Assembly (NCBI GenBank): GCA_943330455.2
Contig: CALQHT020000012.1
Coordinates: 1-41,292 of the forward strand
DNA length: 41,292 nucleotides
Reading direction: 5' to 3'
Source of the DNA: Nitrosovibrio sp. Nv4
Lineage (GTDB): Bacteria > Pseudomonadota > Alphaproteobacteria > Acetobacterales > Acetobacteraceae
This document shows, in pieces, positions 17,111-25,569 of the stretch (within the stretch, counting starts at the first letter, position 1; every line of letters begins with the position of its first letter). The notes under the pieces are model-generated. The model ran no database searches, was not told where the DNA came from, and saw only the letters and a program-made list of their open reading frames with translations. The position numbers and the translations under genes were made by a program.

Positions 17111-18112
17111 TTAACTGCCGGGCTGGTCGTGGATGTCCTCGAAGAACAGATCCTTCCAGGACTTTGCCACCGCCTTGTGACGACCGACCTGGCGCATGAA
17201 CTCCTCCCATCTGGCCGAGGCCAGCGGGGTGGCGCTGTAGGACACGCCGGCACCCGACACGATCTGCACGATCTCCTCCGGATCAACCTTGGCCTTGGTG
17301 TCGGCGACGAAATACATCGCCGCTTCCCGCTTGTTGGCCATGATGAAGTCGGAGGCTTCCTGGATCGCGTTCACCAGCGCGCGATAGACTTTCGGGTTGG
17401 CGGTATGGAACGTCCGGGTGGTCCAGGCATACGCCGCCGTCGAATCCCCGATCACGTCCCGAGAATCCAGCACCGTGTGCACCGCCGGGTCCTTCAACTG
17501 CATATACTGGAAGGGAGGCACGGTGAACGCCGCATTGAAGCCGCCGCCGCCAGACAACAGGCCGGTGGTGGCATCCGCGGGCGACATCGACACCGTCAGC
17601 GCATCCAGCTTGTCAAATTGGCCGGCCCCCCACTCCTTCGCCGCGGCCATCTGCAACAACACCGCCTGGGCGGAAGATTTCACCGACGGCATGGCAATCT
17701 TGTCGACGGCGGTGAAGTCCCGGAGCGTCTTCACGGCGGGATTGCGGGAGTTCAGCAGCCAGGGCAGGCGCGCCAGACCGGCGACGCCGCGGACTTCCCG
17801 CGATGTGCCGTGGGTCTTGGCCCAGATGATGATCAGGCCAGGCGGGCCACCCGAGACGATATCCACCGCGCCGGACAGCAGCGCATCGTTCATTGCATCG
17901 GGGCCGTTGAATGTCGCGTAGGTGACTTTCAGGTTGGGCACGCCCAGCGCGGCGGCATGTTTCTCCAGCAGGTTCTGGTGCTTCATGACGTTGAACTGCA
18001 GAAAGGCGACGCTGGTCTGCTGGGCGATCCGAATTTCCGCCACCTCGGCGCGGGTCAGCGAGCCGGACATCAGCCAGAACGCGGCGCAGAGCAGGGCCGG
18101 GACGAGACGCAT
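17111..18112 (-). CDS. ABC transporter substrate-binding protein, NitT/TauT (SsuA-like) type, without permease
   Basis: A 333-residue periplasmic protein of the nitrate/sulfonate/taurine binding family. The ATG at 18112 follows GAGAGGAAAC and opens a Sec signal peptide (MRLVPALLCAAFWLMSGSLTRA). The mature start EIRIAQQTSVAFLQFNVMKH, the element VTYATFNGPDAMNDALLSGAVD and SGGPPGLIIIWAKT are SsuA/TauA-like. No permease or ATPase of this family lies in the window; the neighbours are the TauD-like dioxygenase (86 bases downstream) and a DHA2 exporter gene (77 bases upstream). It may borrow a permease encoded elsewhere, or be a sensor-type binding protein. Confidence 0.85.
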   Translation of the reverse strand: MRLVPALLCAAFWLMSGSLTRAEVAEIRIAQQTSVAFLQFNVMKHQNLLEKHAAALGVPNLKVTYATFNGPDAMNDALLSGAVDIVSGGPPGLIIIWAKTHGTSREVRGVAGLARLPWLLNSRNPAVKTLRDFTAVDKIAMPSVKSSAQAVLLQMAAAKEWGAGQFDKLDALTVSMSPADATTGLLSGGGGFNAAFTVPPFQYMQLKDPAVHTVLDSRDVIGDSTAAYAWTTRTFHTANPKVYRALVNAIQEASDFIMANKREAAMYFVADTKAKVDPEEIVQIVSGAGVSYSATPLASARWEEFMRQVGRHKAVAKSWKDLFFEDIHDQPGS

Positions 18113-18189
18113 GGGGTTTCCTCTCGTGGCTTCTTTTCCCGGAACGCTAACTTGTGGCGCGGGGTCCGTCCATGGTCGTGGCGTACGGC

Positions 18190-19707
18190 CTATACTCTCG
18201 CCCCCGTCATCGGCTGGCGGATCAGCGGGACCAGGCACAAGGTCAACAGAGTCACCAGGAGCAGCAGCTTGAAGTCGTTCAGATAGGCGATGATCGTCGC
18301 CTCTCCGTTCACCATGCGGTTGAGAAACAGCGCGCCGCGCGTAGACTCCGGGTTCATCAGGGTACCCAGCGACGGGTAGTTCTGCAGCGCGCGGTTGAAT
18401 GGGTTGATATAGGCGCCGATTTCCTCGTGCAGGGTCTGGCCGTGGCTGACCAGGGCCGCGGCGACCATCGAAACGCCCAGGGCGGAGCCGATATTGCGGA
18501 ACAGGTTGATCACCGCCGACCCTTGGGTCCGCAACGCCGGGGCCAAGGTGGTGAACGCGATGACCTGCAACGGAATGAACGTCATACCCAATCCGAACCC
18601 CTGCACCGACATCACCCAGGTAACCCAATCGGGGGAGACATTCGGGGTCCAGCCGGTCATGTCCCAGAACGACCAGGCGGTGCAAAGCAGACCCAGCGCC
18701 ACGATGATCCGCTGGTCCATCCGCGACGACAATTTCCCCACCAGCATCATGCCGAACATGGAGGCCACGCCACGCGGCGCCAGCAGCCAGCCGGCATGCC
18801 CGACCGGGTAGCTCGACACGGTCTGCAACCATGGCGCGGCCAGCGCATTCGACGAAATCAGCACCACGCCGAAACAGAACAGCATGAAGGTCGCGGTGAC
18901 GTAGTTCTGGTCCTTGAACAGGGCCGGATTGATGAAGGGCTGCGGCGCGGTCAGGATATGGACGACGAACAGAAAGCAGCCGAGGCCGGCCAGGACGGCG
19001 GCGATCTGGATTTGACGGCTGTCGAACCAGTCCTCGGTCTGGCCGCGGTCCAGCATCAACTGGAAGCAGGCAACGCCGATGGCCAGCACGGTGAAGCCCA
19101 GCCAGTCGAAGCGCAGGCTGGCTTGCGGGTTGGAGCGTGGCAGCAGGATCAGCAGACCCACGATGGCGAGCACCGCGAAGGGCGGGCTGACCACGAAGAC
19201 CAGCCGCCAATGATACAGGTCGGTCAGCACACCGCCCAAAGGGGGGCCGATGATGGGGCCGATCATCAGCCCCATCCCCCAGACCGCCATGGCGGGGCCT
19301 CGCTGTTCGGCCGGATAAATGTCCAGCAACACCGATTGCGCGAGCGGCACCAAACCGGCGCCGAACATGCCCTGGATCAGGCGGAAGGTGACGATCTGCT
19401 CCAGCGACTGCGCCAGCGCGCAGAGCAGCGAGAAGATGGCGAACCCGACCAGGCAAACGATCAGCAACTGCTTGCGTCCGAACCGGTTGGCCAGCCAGCC
19501 CATCGGCGCGGTCATGATCGCGGTGGCGATGATGTAGGAGGTCAGGACCCAGGCCACCTGGTCGATGGTCGCGCCGAAGCTGCCCTGCATATAGGGCAGC
19601 GCCAGGTTCGCGATGGTCGAATCCAGCGCCTGGATCGTCGTCGAGAAGATCAGGCATCCCGTTATTAGCGCTCGGCGGGGAACCTTCTCGGTGGGGGGCA
19701 GCGCCAT
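18190..19707 (-). CDS. MFS transporter, DHA2 (EmrB/QacA) family
   Basis: A 505-residue membrane protein with about fourteen hydrophobic segments, the length and topology of 14-TMS drug/proton antiporters. The diagnostic motif IQALDSTIANLALPYMQG lies near residues 24-41 (LD.TI.N.ALP). WLANRFGRKQLL near 72-83 is the MFS loop 2-3 motif. The ATG at 19707 was chosen because it leaves a short polar N-terminus before the first segment. No EmrA-type membrane fusion partner is adjacent. Its place in a minus-strand group with a binding protein, a dioxygenase and an SDR is unusual for a pure drug exporter; import or export of a metabolite is possible. Confidence 0.88.
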   Translation of the reverse strand: MALPPTEKVPRRALITGCLIFSTTIQALDSTIANLALPYMQGSFGATIDQVAWVLTSYIIATAIMTAPMGWLANRFGRKQLLIVCLVGFAIFSLLCALAQSLEQIVTFRLIQGMFGAGLVPLAQSVLLDIYPAEQRGPAMAVWGMGLMIGPIIGPPLGGVLTDLYHWRLVFVVSPPFAVLAIVGLLILLPRSNPQASLRFDWLGFTVLAIGVACFQLMLDRGQTEDWFDSRQIQIAAVLAGLGCFLFVVHILTAPQPFINPALFKDQNYVTATFMLFCFGVVLISSNALAAPWLQTVSSYPVGHAGWLLAPRGVASMFGMMLVGKLSSRMDQRIIVALGLLCTAWSFWDMTGWTPNVSPDWVTWVMSVQGFGLGMTFIPLQVIAFTTLAPALRTQGSAVINLFRNIGSALGVSMVAAALVSHGQTLHEEIGAYINPFNRALQNYPSLGTLMNPESTRGALFLNRMVNGEATIIAYLNDFKLLLLVTLLTLCLVPLIRQPMTGARV

Positions 19708-19850
19708 GGTGATGACCTTCGTATTCAGGCTCGGGCGGGACCCGAACACGACGATGCACATTTACCCGGACAGAACGGGCGCGACCAATAGCCACCGGCG
19801 CCGGGGCTGTCCATCTTGGGCTTGGTGCGTTCCGGAGCAGTTGGGTGGCG

Positions 19851-19876
19851 GAAGGAAAGCCCCAAGGCTTTCTTTC
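19851..19876 (-). terminator. Hairpin between SDR and MFS genes
   Basis: GAAAGCC and GGCTTTC form a 7-bp perfect stem with a 4-base loop; a G-T wobble and three more pairs extend it to 11 bp. It lies 31 bases beyond the SDR stop at 19907 and could end that transcript, although no long T-run follows. The sequence also looks like the two outermost ends of the large palindromic repeats (AGAAAGCC... and ...GGCTTTCT) joined without the middle. Confidence 0.4.
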
Positions 19877-19906
19877 CCTCACCCGACCTATTCCGAGATC
19901 GGCCCA

Positions 19907-20662
19907 CTACCGCCCGAACCCCTGACCGCCGTTCACCTGGATGATCTGCGCCGTCACCCAGATCGCCGCCGAGGAGGCCAAGAACAGCACAACATTGGCC
20001 ACTTCCTCCGGCCGGCCAAGACGCCCGGCGGGGATGGCGTTGAGGATAGAGGTGTAAAGGGCTGGCGCTTCCGTCTTTCGCTTCTCCCAGGATCCTCCAG
20101 GGAACTCGATCGAGCCTGGGGCCACGCAGTTCACCCGGATCCCCTTGCGCATCAGGGTCGCCGCCTGGGTGCGGGTGTAATGGATGACCGCGGCCTTGGC
20201 CGCGCCATAGGCCGGCGTCCGCACCGACGGATTCAATCCGGAACCCGAGGCGATGTTGATGATGGTGGCGTCCCGCGCCTGTTCGAGATAGGGCACCGCG
20301 ATGCGGGAGGCCCGCACGGCGGCCAGCGGATCGACGGACAGGCTGGACTCCCAACTGGCCTCGTCGTCGGTGCGGCCGTAGCCGGTGGCGTTATTTATCA
20401 GTACGTCGATACCGCCCAACGCGTCCGCCGCCGCTTGGATATAGGTGGTGATCGCGTCGGGGTCGGACAGGTCGCAGCTTGCCGCATGAGTTGGGCCGCC
20501 ATGCGCCGCGATGTCGGCTCGCGTGGCTTCCAACGCCTCGGCGCCGCGCGCGCAGATCGAGACCGCGGCGCCTTCCGCGGCGAACGCCAGCGCGATTGAT
20601 CGCCCGATGCCTCGGCTGCCCCCGGCCACGATGACGCGGCGCCCTTTCAGTCCCAGTTCCAT
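19907..20662 (-). CDS. Short-chain dehydrogenase/reductase, FabG-like
   Basis: A 251-residue classical SDR. The cofactor motif is AGGSRGIGRS (13-22), the structural NNATG is at 90-94, catalytic serines are at 139 and 141, and Tyr152 with Lys156 form the YxxxK pair (YGAAK). The C-terminal RPEEVANVVLFLAS and VNGGQGF complete the pattern of 3-oxoacyl-ACP reductase-like and alcohol/sugar dehydrogenase SDRs. AAGGAGA lies upstream of the ATG at 20662, a strong ribosome site. It precedes the DHA2 gene by about 200 bases and follows a LysR gene on the same strand, so LysR control is plausible. Note NATG in place of the usual NAG. Confidence 0.9.
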   Translation of the reverse strand: MELGLKGRRVIVAGGSRGIGRSIALAFAAEGAAVSICARGAEALEATRADIAAHGGPTHAASCDLSDPDAITTYIQAAADALGGIDVLINNATGYGRTDDEASWESSLSVDPLAAVRASRIAVPYLEQARDATIINIASGSGLNPSVRTPAYGAAKAAVIHYTRTQAATLMRKGIRVNCVAPGSIEFPGGSWEKRKTEAPALYTSILNAIPAGRLGRPEEVANVVLFLASSAAIWVTAQIIQVNGGQGFGR

Positions 20663-20800
20663 GGCCTATGTCTCCTTCCCGAACGCCACCAATCGCAGTG
20701 GGGGAGGCGTTGTCAACCAAGCACGATGGGGCAGGGCATGCGGAGACTTGCGCGGTCCCGCCGCTCCGGACGGGCCGGTTTGGGGTGTCGAGCCACGGCA

Positions 20801-21730
20801 TCACCACGTCCGGCCAATGGGTTGACGGTTTGCGTCCTGGTGAACATCCGCTGCCGCCTCGGCCAGCAACCAGTCCCGGAAGGCGGCAATCTTCGGCAGT
20901 GTCGCCGTCGCCTTGGGGCATACAATCCAGTAGGCGTAGTCGACCTGGAGGGCCAGATCGAACGGGCATACCAGCCGCCCCGCATTCAGATCCCAGGCGG
21001 CCAATGCGCTGCGCGTCAGCGCGATCCCCTGACCATTGACCGCGGCGTCGATCGTGATACTGGCTTGGTTCAGGATCGGTCCGTGGGAATTATCGACCTC
21101 GGGGGCGCCGGCCGCTTGCAGCCATCGGCTCCAATCGGTCCGGTCATTGGTATGCAGAAGCGTGTATCGTGCGAGATCGGCGGGCGTTCGCAGGGACTTC
21201 TTGCCGGACACCAGGCGGGGACTGCAAACCGGGCGCAGCACTTCGGTGCACAGCCGAGTCACGTGCAGTCCCGTTTCCCGGCCGTCTCCATGGCGGATCG
21301 CGATATCCACATCCTCGCGCGCGAAATCGACGTGATGCAGGGATGCACTGATGCGCAGATCGATTTCCGGGTGCGCCTCCGCGAAACGGGTCAGGCGATG
21401 CACGAGCCATTTCGATGCAAAATTCGGCGACGTGCTTACGGTGAGCACGCCGGAGCTTTGGCGTTGCAGGATACGCGCGGTGCCGACAGCGATGCGATCG
21501 AGCGCATCACGCACAACCTCAAGGTAGTCACGCCCGACCTCGGTCAGCCGAAGCCCTTGTTGCTCACGATTGAACAGCTTCAGTCCAAGATCGGCTTCCA
21601 GTGCCTTGATCCGTTGACTGACGGCACTTTGCGTGACGCACAGTTCGCCCGCGGCGTCGGTGAAGCTTTCGTGGCGGGCGGCGGCTTCAAATGCCTTGAG
21701 TGCGTTCAGTGGTGGCAAGCGGCGCAGCAT
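20801..21730 (-). CDS. LysR-family transcriptional regulator, GcvA-like
   Basis: A 309-residue regulator. The N-terminal winged helix-turn-helix is clear: PLNALKAFEAAARHESFTDA (6-25) and CVTQSAVSQRIKALEADLG (31-49). The PPLNALKAFEAAARH.SFT.AA pattern and the effector domain (TARILQRQSSGVLTVSTSPN, FAREDVDIAIRHGDG) place it near GcvA/AmpR-type regulators. It may control the SDR gene that lies 138 bases downstream on the same strand, or the divergent stretch upstream. A T-N11-A dyad 15 bases before its start is a candidate operator. Confidence 0.92.
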   Translation of the reverse strand: MLRRLPPLNALKAFEAAARHESFTDAAGELCVTQSAVSQRIKALEADLGLKLFNREQQGLRLTEVGRDYLEVVRDALDRIAVGTARILQRQSSGVLTVSTSPNFASKWLVHRLTRFAEAHPEIDLRISASLHHVDFAREDVDIAIRHGDGRETGLHVTRLCTEVLRPVCSPRLVSGKKSLRTPADLARYTLLHTNDRTDWSRWLQAAGAPEVDNSHGPILNQASITIDAAVNGQGIALTRSALAAWDLNAGRLVCPFDLALQVDYAYWIVCPKATATLPKIAAFRDWLLAEAAADVHQDANRQPIGRTW

Positions 21731-21744
21731 TGCTGACCTTTGAC

Positions 21745-21759
21745 ATTAGATGATTTAAT
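21745..21759. promoter_or_regulatory. Candidate LysR operator (T-N11-A dyad)
   Basis: ATTAGATGATTTAAT reads as a near-perfect palindrome, with one mismatched pair, and contains the T-N11-A pattern recognised by LysR-type regulators. It starts 15 bases upstream of the ATG of the LysR gene, a position suited to autorepression. Confidence 0.45.
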
Positions 21760-21960
21760 GCCGGATATAGAAATAAGCATTTGAAATCAATCCAATTGCA
21801 CGCGTATTGCCGCTGACCTCTAATCATCGGCGGGGCAGCGAGGTGGGGAACGAAGGGCACGTCGTTGTCTCCGCCAGCCGACGCGTCAATCGCGCACCAA
21901 CGATCCACCCGCCTCACCCCTCCCGGGCGCATCCGAAGCTGGGGTCGATACCGAAAGGCC

Positions 21961-22140
21961 ACCGCCAAGTTCGCGGTCGGGTTCACACGGGCGTCCGAAG
22001 TTGGACCCGATGTGACATTCACCGAACTGTTCGTCTGGCAACCGGGCAAGCGACGCATCGCCATCGACTTCGCGGCCGACGAGGCCATCCAGCGCTATTG
22101 GGTCGATCATATTGACCAATGCCGTTGTCGCGGCAATTGA
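21961..22140 (+). pseudogene. Possible gene fragment, unrecognised
   Basis: This stretch ends at a TGA (22138-22140) and has the strong C/G third-position bias of genuine genes here (for example TTC ACC GAA CTG TTC GTC TGG). The translation includes TAKFAVGFTRASEV, FTELFVWQPGKRRIAIDF and QRYWVDHID. The same frame remains open upstream to a TTG at 21865, but codon use there is poor and no ATG with a ribosome site is seen. It may be the 3' remnant of a lost gene or a small protein. I do not recognise a family. Confidence 0.3.
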
Positions 22141-22267
22141 AGCATGGGGTGACACACAGCATGAATCGACTGTCCGGCCGAACAAGAACCTGCCATCGGG
22201 GCGATGGGGCGGTGCTGGCCCGGGCCGGTCAACAGACCCAGCCAGCGACCAATTTGGACGCATCACC

Positions 22268-23500
22268 ATGAACAGACGTGCGACGTTGCTCGACAGCAGT
22301 CAGGCCTCGACAAGGAACCCCGCGGTCTATGTGTGCTTGGCCAAGGCATTCCGGGATTTCAGCGACGGATTCGTAGCCGTTTTGCTGCCGGTGTACCTGA
22401 CGGCAATGGGGTTTGGAGCCTTCGAAATCGGCCTCGTCGCGACCCTGGCGCTGTTTGGTTCGGCGTTGACGACCCTGGCGTTCGGGGCACTCGGCGCGAA
22501 TATCGACCAGCGCAAGCTGCTGATGGTGGCGTCCAGCTTGATGGTCGCATCAGGTTTGGCGTTCGCGCTCGCCAACACATTCGCGGTGATCCTGCTGATC
22601 GCTTTCATGGGGACGATCAGCCCCTCCTCCGGCAGTGGTGGCATTTTCCCATCGTTGGAACAGGCCGTCCTATCGCGATCCGTGGCGGATAGTCGGCGGA
22701 CAAAGATGTTCGCCCGATACAGTCTGGTGGGTGCGCTGGCCGCGGCGGTCGGGGCACTCGCCTCCGGTTCACCCGATCTGCTCGCGAGCCAGGGCATACC
22801 GCAACTTGCCGTGCTCAAGGCGATGTTCCTACTATACGCCTTGCTCGGCCTTGTTGGCGGCGTCTTGTATGGGTGCATTCCCCCACAGCCAGCGCGCATC
22901 GTGGAGGAACCGGTCGCCGTCCTTGGTCCGTCGCGCCGCATCGTGATCAAGATGGCAGCCTTGTTCAGCATCGACTCGCTGGCCAGCGGCTTCGCCATCC
23001 AGTCCCTGGTCGTTCTGTGGCTGTTCAACAAATTCGACCTTTCATTATCGGCCGCGGGCCTGATTTTCTTCTGGACCGGCGTGTTGTCGGCGTTTTCGTT
23101 CCCGGTCGCGGCCTGGCTGTCGGTGCGCATCGGGTTGGTCAACACCATGGTGTTTACGCATATCCCGTCGAGCGTCTTCCTGATCCTGGCGGCGATTGTC
23201 CCGAGTCTTGAACTTGCGCTGGCATGTCTCATGCTCCGCGCGGCCTTGTCCCAGATGGATGTGCCGACCCGCGCTTCATACGTGATGGCCGTCGTCACGC
23301 CACCGGAACGGGCGGCCGCGGCAAGTATCACCTCGGTTACCAAGAGTCTTGCGGCGGCGACAAGCCCGGCGTTGGGCGGTGCTCTGTTCGCCGCCGGCTA
23401 TGAATCCTGGCCGCTGATCATCTGCGGCGTGCTGAAGATACTCTACGACCTGGCCTTGCTCTGGACCTTCCGTCACATCAGGCCACCCGAAGAGCAATGA
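22268..23500 (+). CDS. MFS transporter
   Basis: A 410-residue membrane protein with about twelve hydrophobic segments. The N-terminal part KAFRDFSDGFVAVLLPVYLT is followed by GFGAFEIGLVATLALFGSAL; the loop GANIDQRKLL near residues 75-84 replaces the usual GxxxDRxGRR. The second half opens with IKMAALFSIDSLASGFAIQS. The ATG at 22268 was chosen because it leaves a 15-20 residue polar leader before the first segment; the frame is open further upstream without a better signal. Substrate unknown; the sequence is nearer to the 12-TMS general MFS_1 type than to DHA2. The next plus-strand gene starts 112 bases later. Confidence 0.88.
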   Translation: MNRRATLLDSSQASTRNPAVYVCLAKAFRDFSDGFVAVLLPVYLTAMGFGAFEIGLVATLALFGSALTTLAFGALGANIDQRKLLMVASSLMVASGLAFALANTFAVILLIAFMGTISPSSGSGGIFPSLEQAVLSRSVADSRRTKMFARYSLVGALAAAVGALASGSPDLLASQGIPQLAVLKAMFLLYALLGLVGGVLYGCIPPQPARIVEEPVAVLGPSRRIVIKMAALFSIDSLASGFAIQSLVVLWLFNKFDLSLSAAGLIFFWTGVLSAFSFPVAAWLSVRIGLVNTMVFTHIPSSVFLILAAIVPSLELALACLMLRAALSQMDVPTRASYVMAVVTPPERAAAASITSVTKSLAAATSPALGGALFAAGYESWPLIICGVLKILYDLALLWTFRHIRPPEEQ

Positions 23501-23612
23501 CGCGAAATGGGTATCTCCGGTCATCAGGCCGCCGTACTAGCCGAGCAGGCCACAAGGTGAGAAGCTGCCGGGCAACCCGTGGCGGACAACAAACGGCAAT
23601 CGAGGGGACCCC

Positions 23613-24422
23613 ATGACAGACACGATATCCAGGCGCGCGCATGTGATCGCTGGCGGCTTTCCGGTGGGATCGAGCGCGGGACACGACCACGACCACGCCC
23701 GCTTGCGGTTGCTCGGGTTGTTGGCGGAGCGCGATATCCCCGCCTCGGTGGCCAATGACTTTGCCGACGTGGAAAAGTGGCTGCCGGTTTCGGGGCTGCT
23801 GATCACCTATGTCGCCGGCCCCTATCCCGACGCGGCGCAATGCCGAACGATCAAGGCCTGGATGGAAGCCGGAGGGCATTGGCTGGGCCTGCACGGAACC
23901 AGCGGCGGTCGTGCCGAACGAGTGGAAGGCTTTCGCCAACGCCGCACCGTGAAGACCGAGCATCACGCGCTGCTGGGCAGTTACTTCCTGACCCACCCGC
24001 CGCTCTGCCGCTTCCGGGTCGATGTCACGGACCCGGGCAGCGCGCTGACCCAGGGGATTGGGTCGTCGTTCGAGGTAACAGACGAGCCCTATTTCATTGA
24101 GTTGCAGGACCCGGCCTCGACACGGATTCTGCTGACGGCCGATTATGGCCCGGATGCGGTGTCGCCCAGCATCGGGACGCTTTATCCCACGGATACGTCG
24201 TTGCAGGGCGACGGCAAGACCCGGGTCCTGGGCTATACGCGTGACGTCGGGCGGGGGGGCGTGACCTATTTCGCGCTCGGTCATTGCCACAACCCGGCGT
24301 CGCGGCCGGCGCGGGCTGTCGAGCCGGGGGATACGACTCCGGCAACATTTCGTGGCCCGTGGGAGAGCGACGCGTTCATGACCTTGTTGCGCAATGCCAT
24401 CGGCTGGGGTGTGGGCGGCTGA
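23613..24422 (+). CDS. ThuA-like domain protein
   Basis: A 269-residue cytoplasmic protein of the ThuA family, which has a class I glutamine-amidotransferase-like fold. Family marks are the N-terminal AHVIAGGFPVGSSAGHDHD region, WMEAGGHWLGLHGTSGG (86-102), the acidic DEPYF near residue 157, and the C-terminal RGGVTYFALGHC. ThuA proteins are linked to trehalose and 3-keto-sugar use in rhizobia, but biochemical proof is limited. GAGGGGA lies before the ATG. The GMC oxidoreductase and metallo-hydrolase convergent with it could form part of one sugar-oxidation context; this is inference. Confidence 0.8.
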   Translation: MTDTISRRAHVIAGGFPVGSSAGHDHDHARLRLLGLLAERDIPASVANDFADVEKWLPVSGLLITYVAGPYPDAAQCRTIKAWMEAGGHWLGLHGTSGGRAERVEGFRQRRTVKTEHHALLGSYFLTHPPLCRFRVDVTDPGSALTQGIGSSFEVTDEPYFIELQDPASTRILLTADYGPDAVSPSIGTLYPTDTSLQGDGKTRVLGYTRDVGRGGVTYFALGHCHNPASRPARAVEPGDTTPATFRGPWESDAFMTLLRNAIGWGVGG

Positions 24423-24424
24423 TC

Positions 24425-24657
24425 GCTTCGGGGCTCTGCCCCGGACCCCGCGAGGGCTTTGCCCTTCGAACCCACCAGGGGCTGCGGCCCCTGGACCGCG
24501 ATTCATGGGGTCCAGGGGGGAAGGAGGGAACCCGGACGTTGAAACGCCGCGGTCGGCTCCCTTTCCCCCCTGACCCCATAAACGGCATCCAAGGCCCAGC
24601 CTTGGTAGGGGTCGAGGGGGCAAAGCCCCCCGCGGGGTTTGGGGCGGAGCCCCAAGA
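24425..24657 (+). repeat. Composite palindromic repeat, copy B
   Basis: Same architecture and orientation as the copy at 11074: GGGGCTCTGCCCC and GGGCTTTGCCC hairpins, the CCAGGGGCTGCGGCCCCTGG hairpin, a core with CGGACGTTGAAACG, then CTGACCCCATAAACGGCATCC, CCAAGGCCCAGCCTTGG, GGGGCAAAGCCCC and GGGGCGGAGCCCC. The core stem is weaker than in copy A because AAAGGGGGCCGAC has decayed to GGAGGGAACCCGG on the left side. It fills the gap between the convergent ThuA-like gene and the metallo-hydrolase gene. Confidence 0.88.
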
Positions 24658-25536
24658 TCAAACCGCTTCGAACTTAAACCCATCCCCCCAACGCTTGATC
24701 CGCCCCGACGACGGCGACGGGAAATGCGCCGTGCACACCAAGGTCGATGTATCACACAAGCAACTGAACAGCTTCCGCCGGCTCTCACCCGCTTGCGCGG
24801 AGTCGTAGTCCACCCGCATGCCCAATTCCGGATAGCGTGCCTGCAACGCCGAGTGGATCATATCACCAGTAATCACCGCATCCGCGCCAGGCTTGCCGAC
24901 CTGCACCGAGTAATGGTCGATCGTATGCCCGGGGGTCGGCAGCAATTTCACCAGATCGCCGAACACATGGTCGCTTTTCACCACTTCCTCGCGCTTGGCG
25001 GCAACGATCGGCAGCACGGAATCGGTGATCCACGGCGCGGTCGTCGCGTCCTTCTGCTCGGTCTCCGTCCAATAGGCGAGTTCCCGGTCGGAGAAGACGT
25101 ATTTCGCCTTCGGGAAGGTCGGCACCCAGCGGCCATTCTCCAACTTCGTGTTCCAGCCGACATGATCGACATGCAGATGGGTGCACATCACATAGTCGAT
25201 CTGGTCCACCGAGACGCCGGTCGCGGCCAGGCTCTTCTCGAACCGGTCGGTGTTCATCATGTTCCAGAACGGGCGCGTCGGGCGAGGCTTATGGTTGCCG
25301 ACGCAACTGTCGATCAGGATGTTGTGGTGCGGCGTCTGTACCAGGTAGGACTGGATGCACAGCACCAGTTGACCGTTCTTATCCAGGTAGCCGCCGTCGG
25401 TCATCCAACCGCGGTTTTCCTCCAGCACCTCCGGGGTCAGATTGGGGAAGAATTCCAACGGATTGAAGAACGGCGCCTCCTGTTCCACGACGCGGTGGAT
25501 GGTGATGTCGCCGACCTTGAAGGTTGTGGTGGGCAT
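24658..25536 (-). CDS. Metallo-beta-lactamase-fold hydrolase
   Basis: A 292-residue cytoplasmic zinc hydrolase (no signal peptide). The metal ligands are all visible: His120, His122, Asp124 and His125 in HLHVDH, His204 in TPGHT, Asp225 in ITGDM and His271 in AHFP. The arrangement resembles AHL-lactonase and other lactonase-like members, but the family also includes arylsulfatase-like and phosphodiesterase enzymes. It begins 33 bases after the GMC oxidoreductase stop on the same strand, with GAGGAAACC upstream, so the two are likely co-transcribed. An oxidase making a lactone followed by a lactonase would make sense; this is inference. Confidence 0.9.
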   Translation of the reverse strand: MPTTTFKVGDITIHRVVEQEAPFFNPLEFFPNLTPEVLEENRGWMTDGGYLDKNGQLVLCIQSYLVQTPHHNILIDSCVGNHKPRPTRPFWNMMNTDRFEKSLAATGVSVDQIDYVMCTHLHVDHVGWNTKLENGRWVPTFPKAKYVFSDRELAYWTETEQKDATTAPWITDSVLPIVAAKREEVVKSDHVFGDLVKLLPTPGHTIDHYSVQVGKPGADAVITGDMIHSALQARYPELGMRVDYDSAQAGESRRKLFSCLCDTSTLVCTAHFPSPSSGRIKRWGDGFKFEAV

Positions 25537-25569
25537 GGTTCGGTTTCCTCGATGGTTGAGATGTCCGGG

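Larger units (their letters stand above)
21731..22267. other. Divergent intergenic region between LysR gene and MFS gene
   Basis: A 537-base gap. The first 80 bases are AT-rich and likely promoter DNA for the LysR gene, with the dyad at 21745. Bases 21961-22140 show coding-like third positions in the plus direction (listed separately as a possible fragment). The last 100 bases before 22268 should hold the MFS promoter, but no clear -35/-10 pair stands out. Confidence 0.5.
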
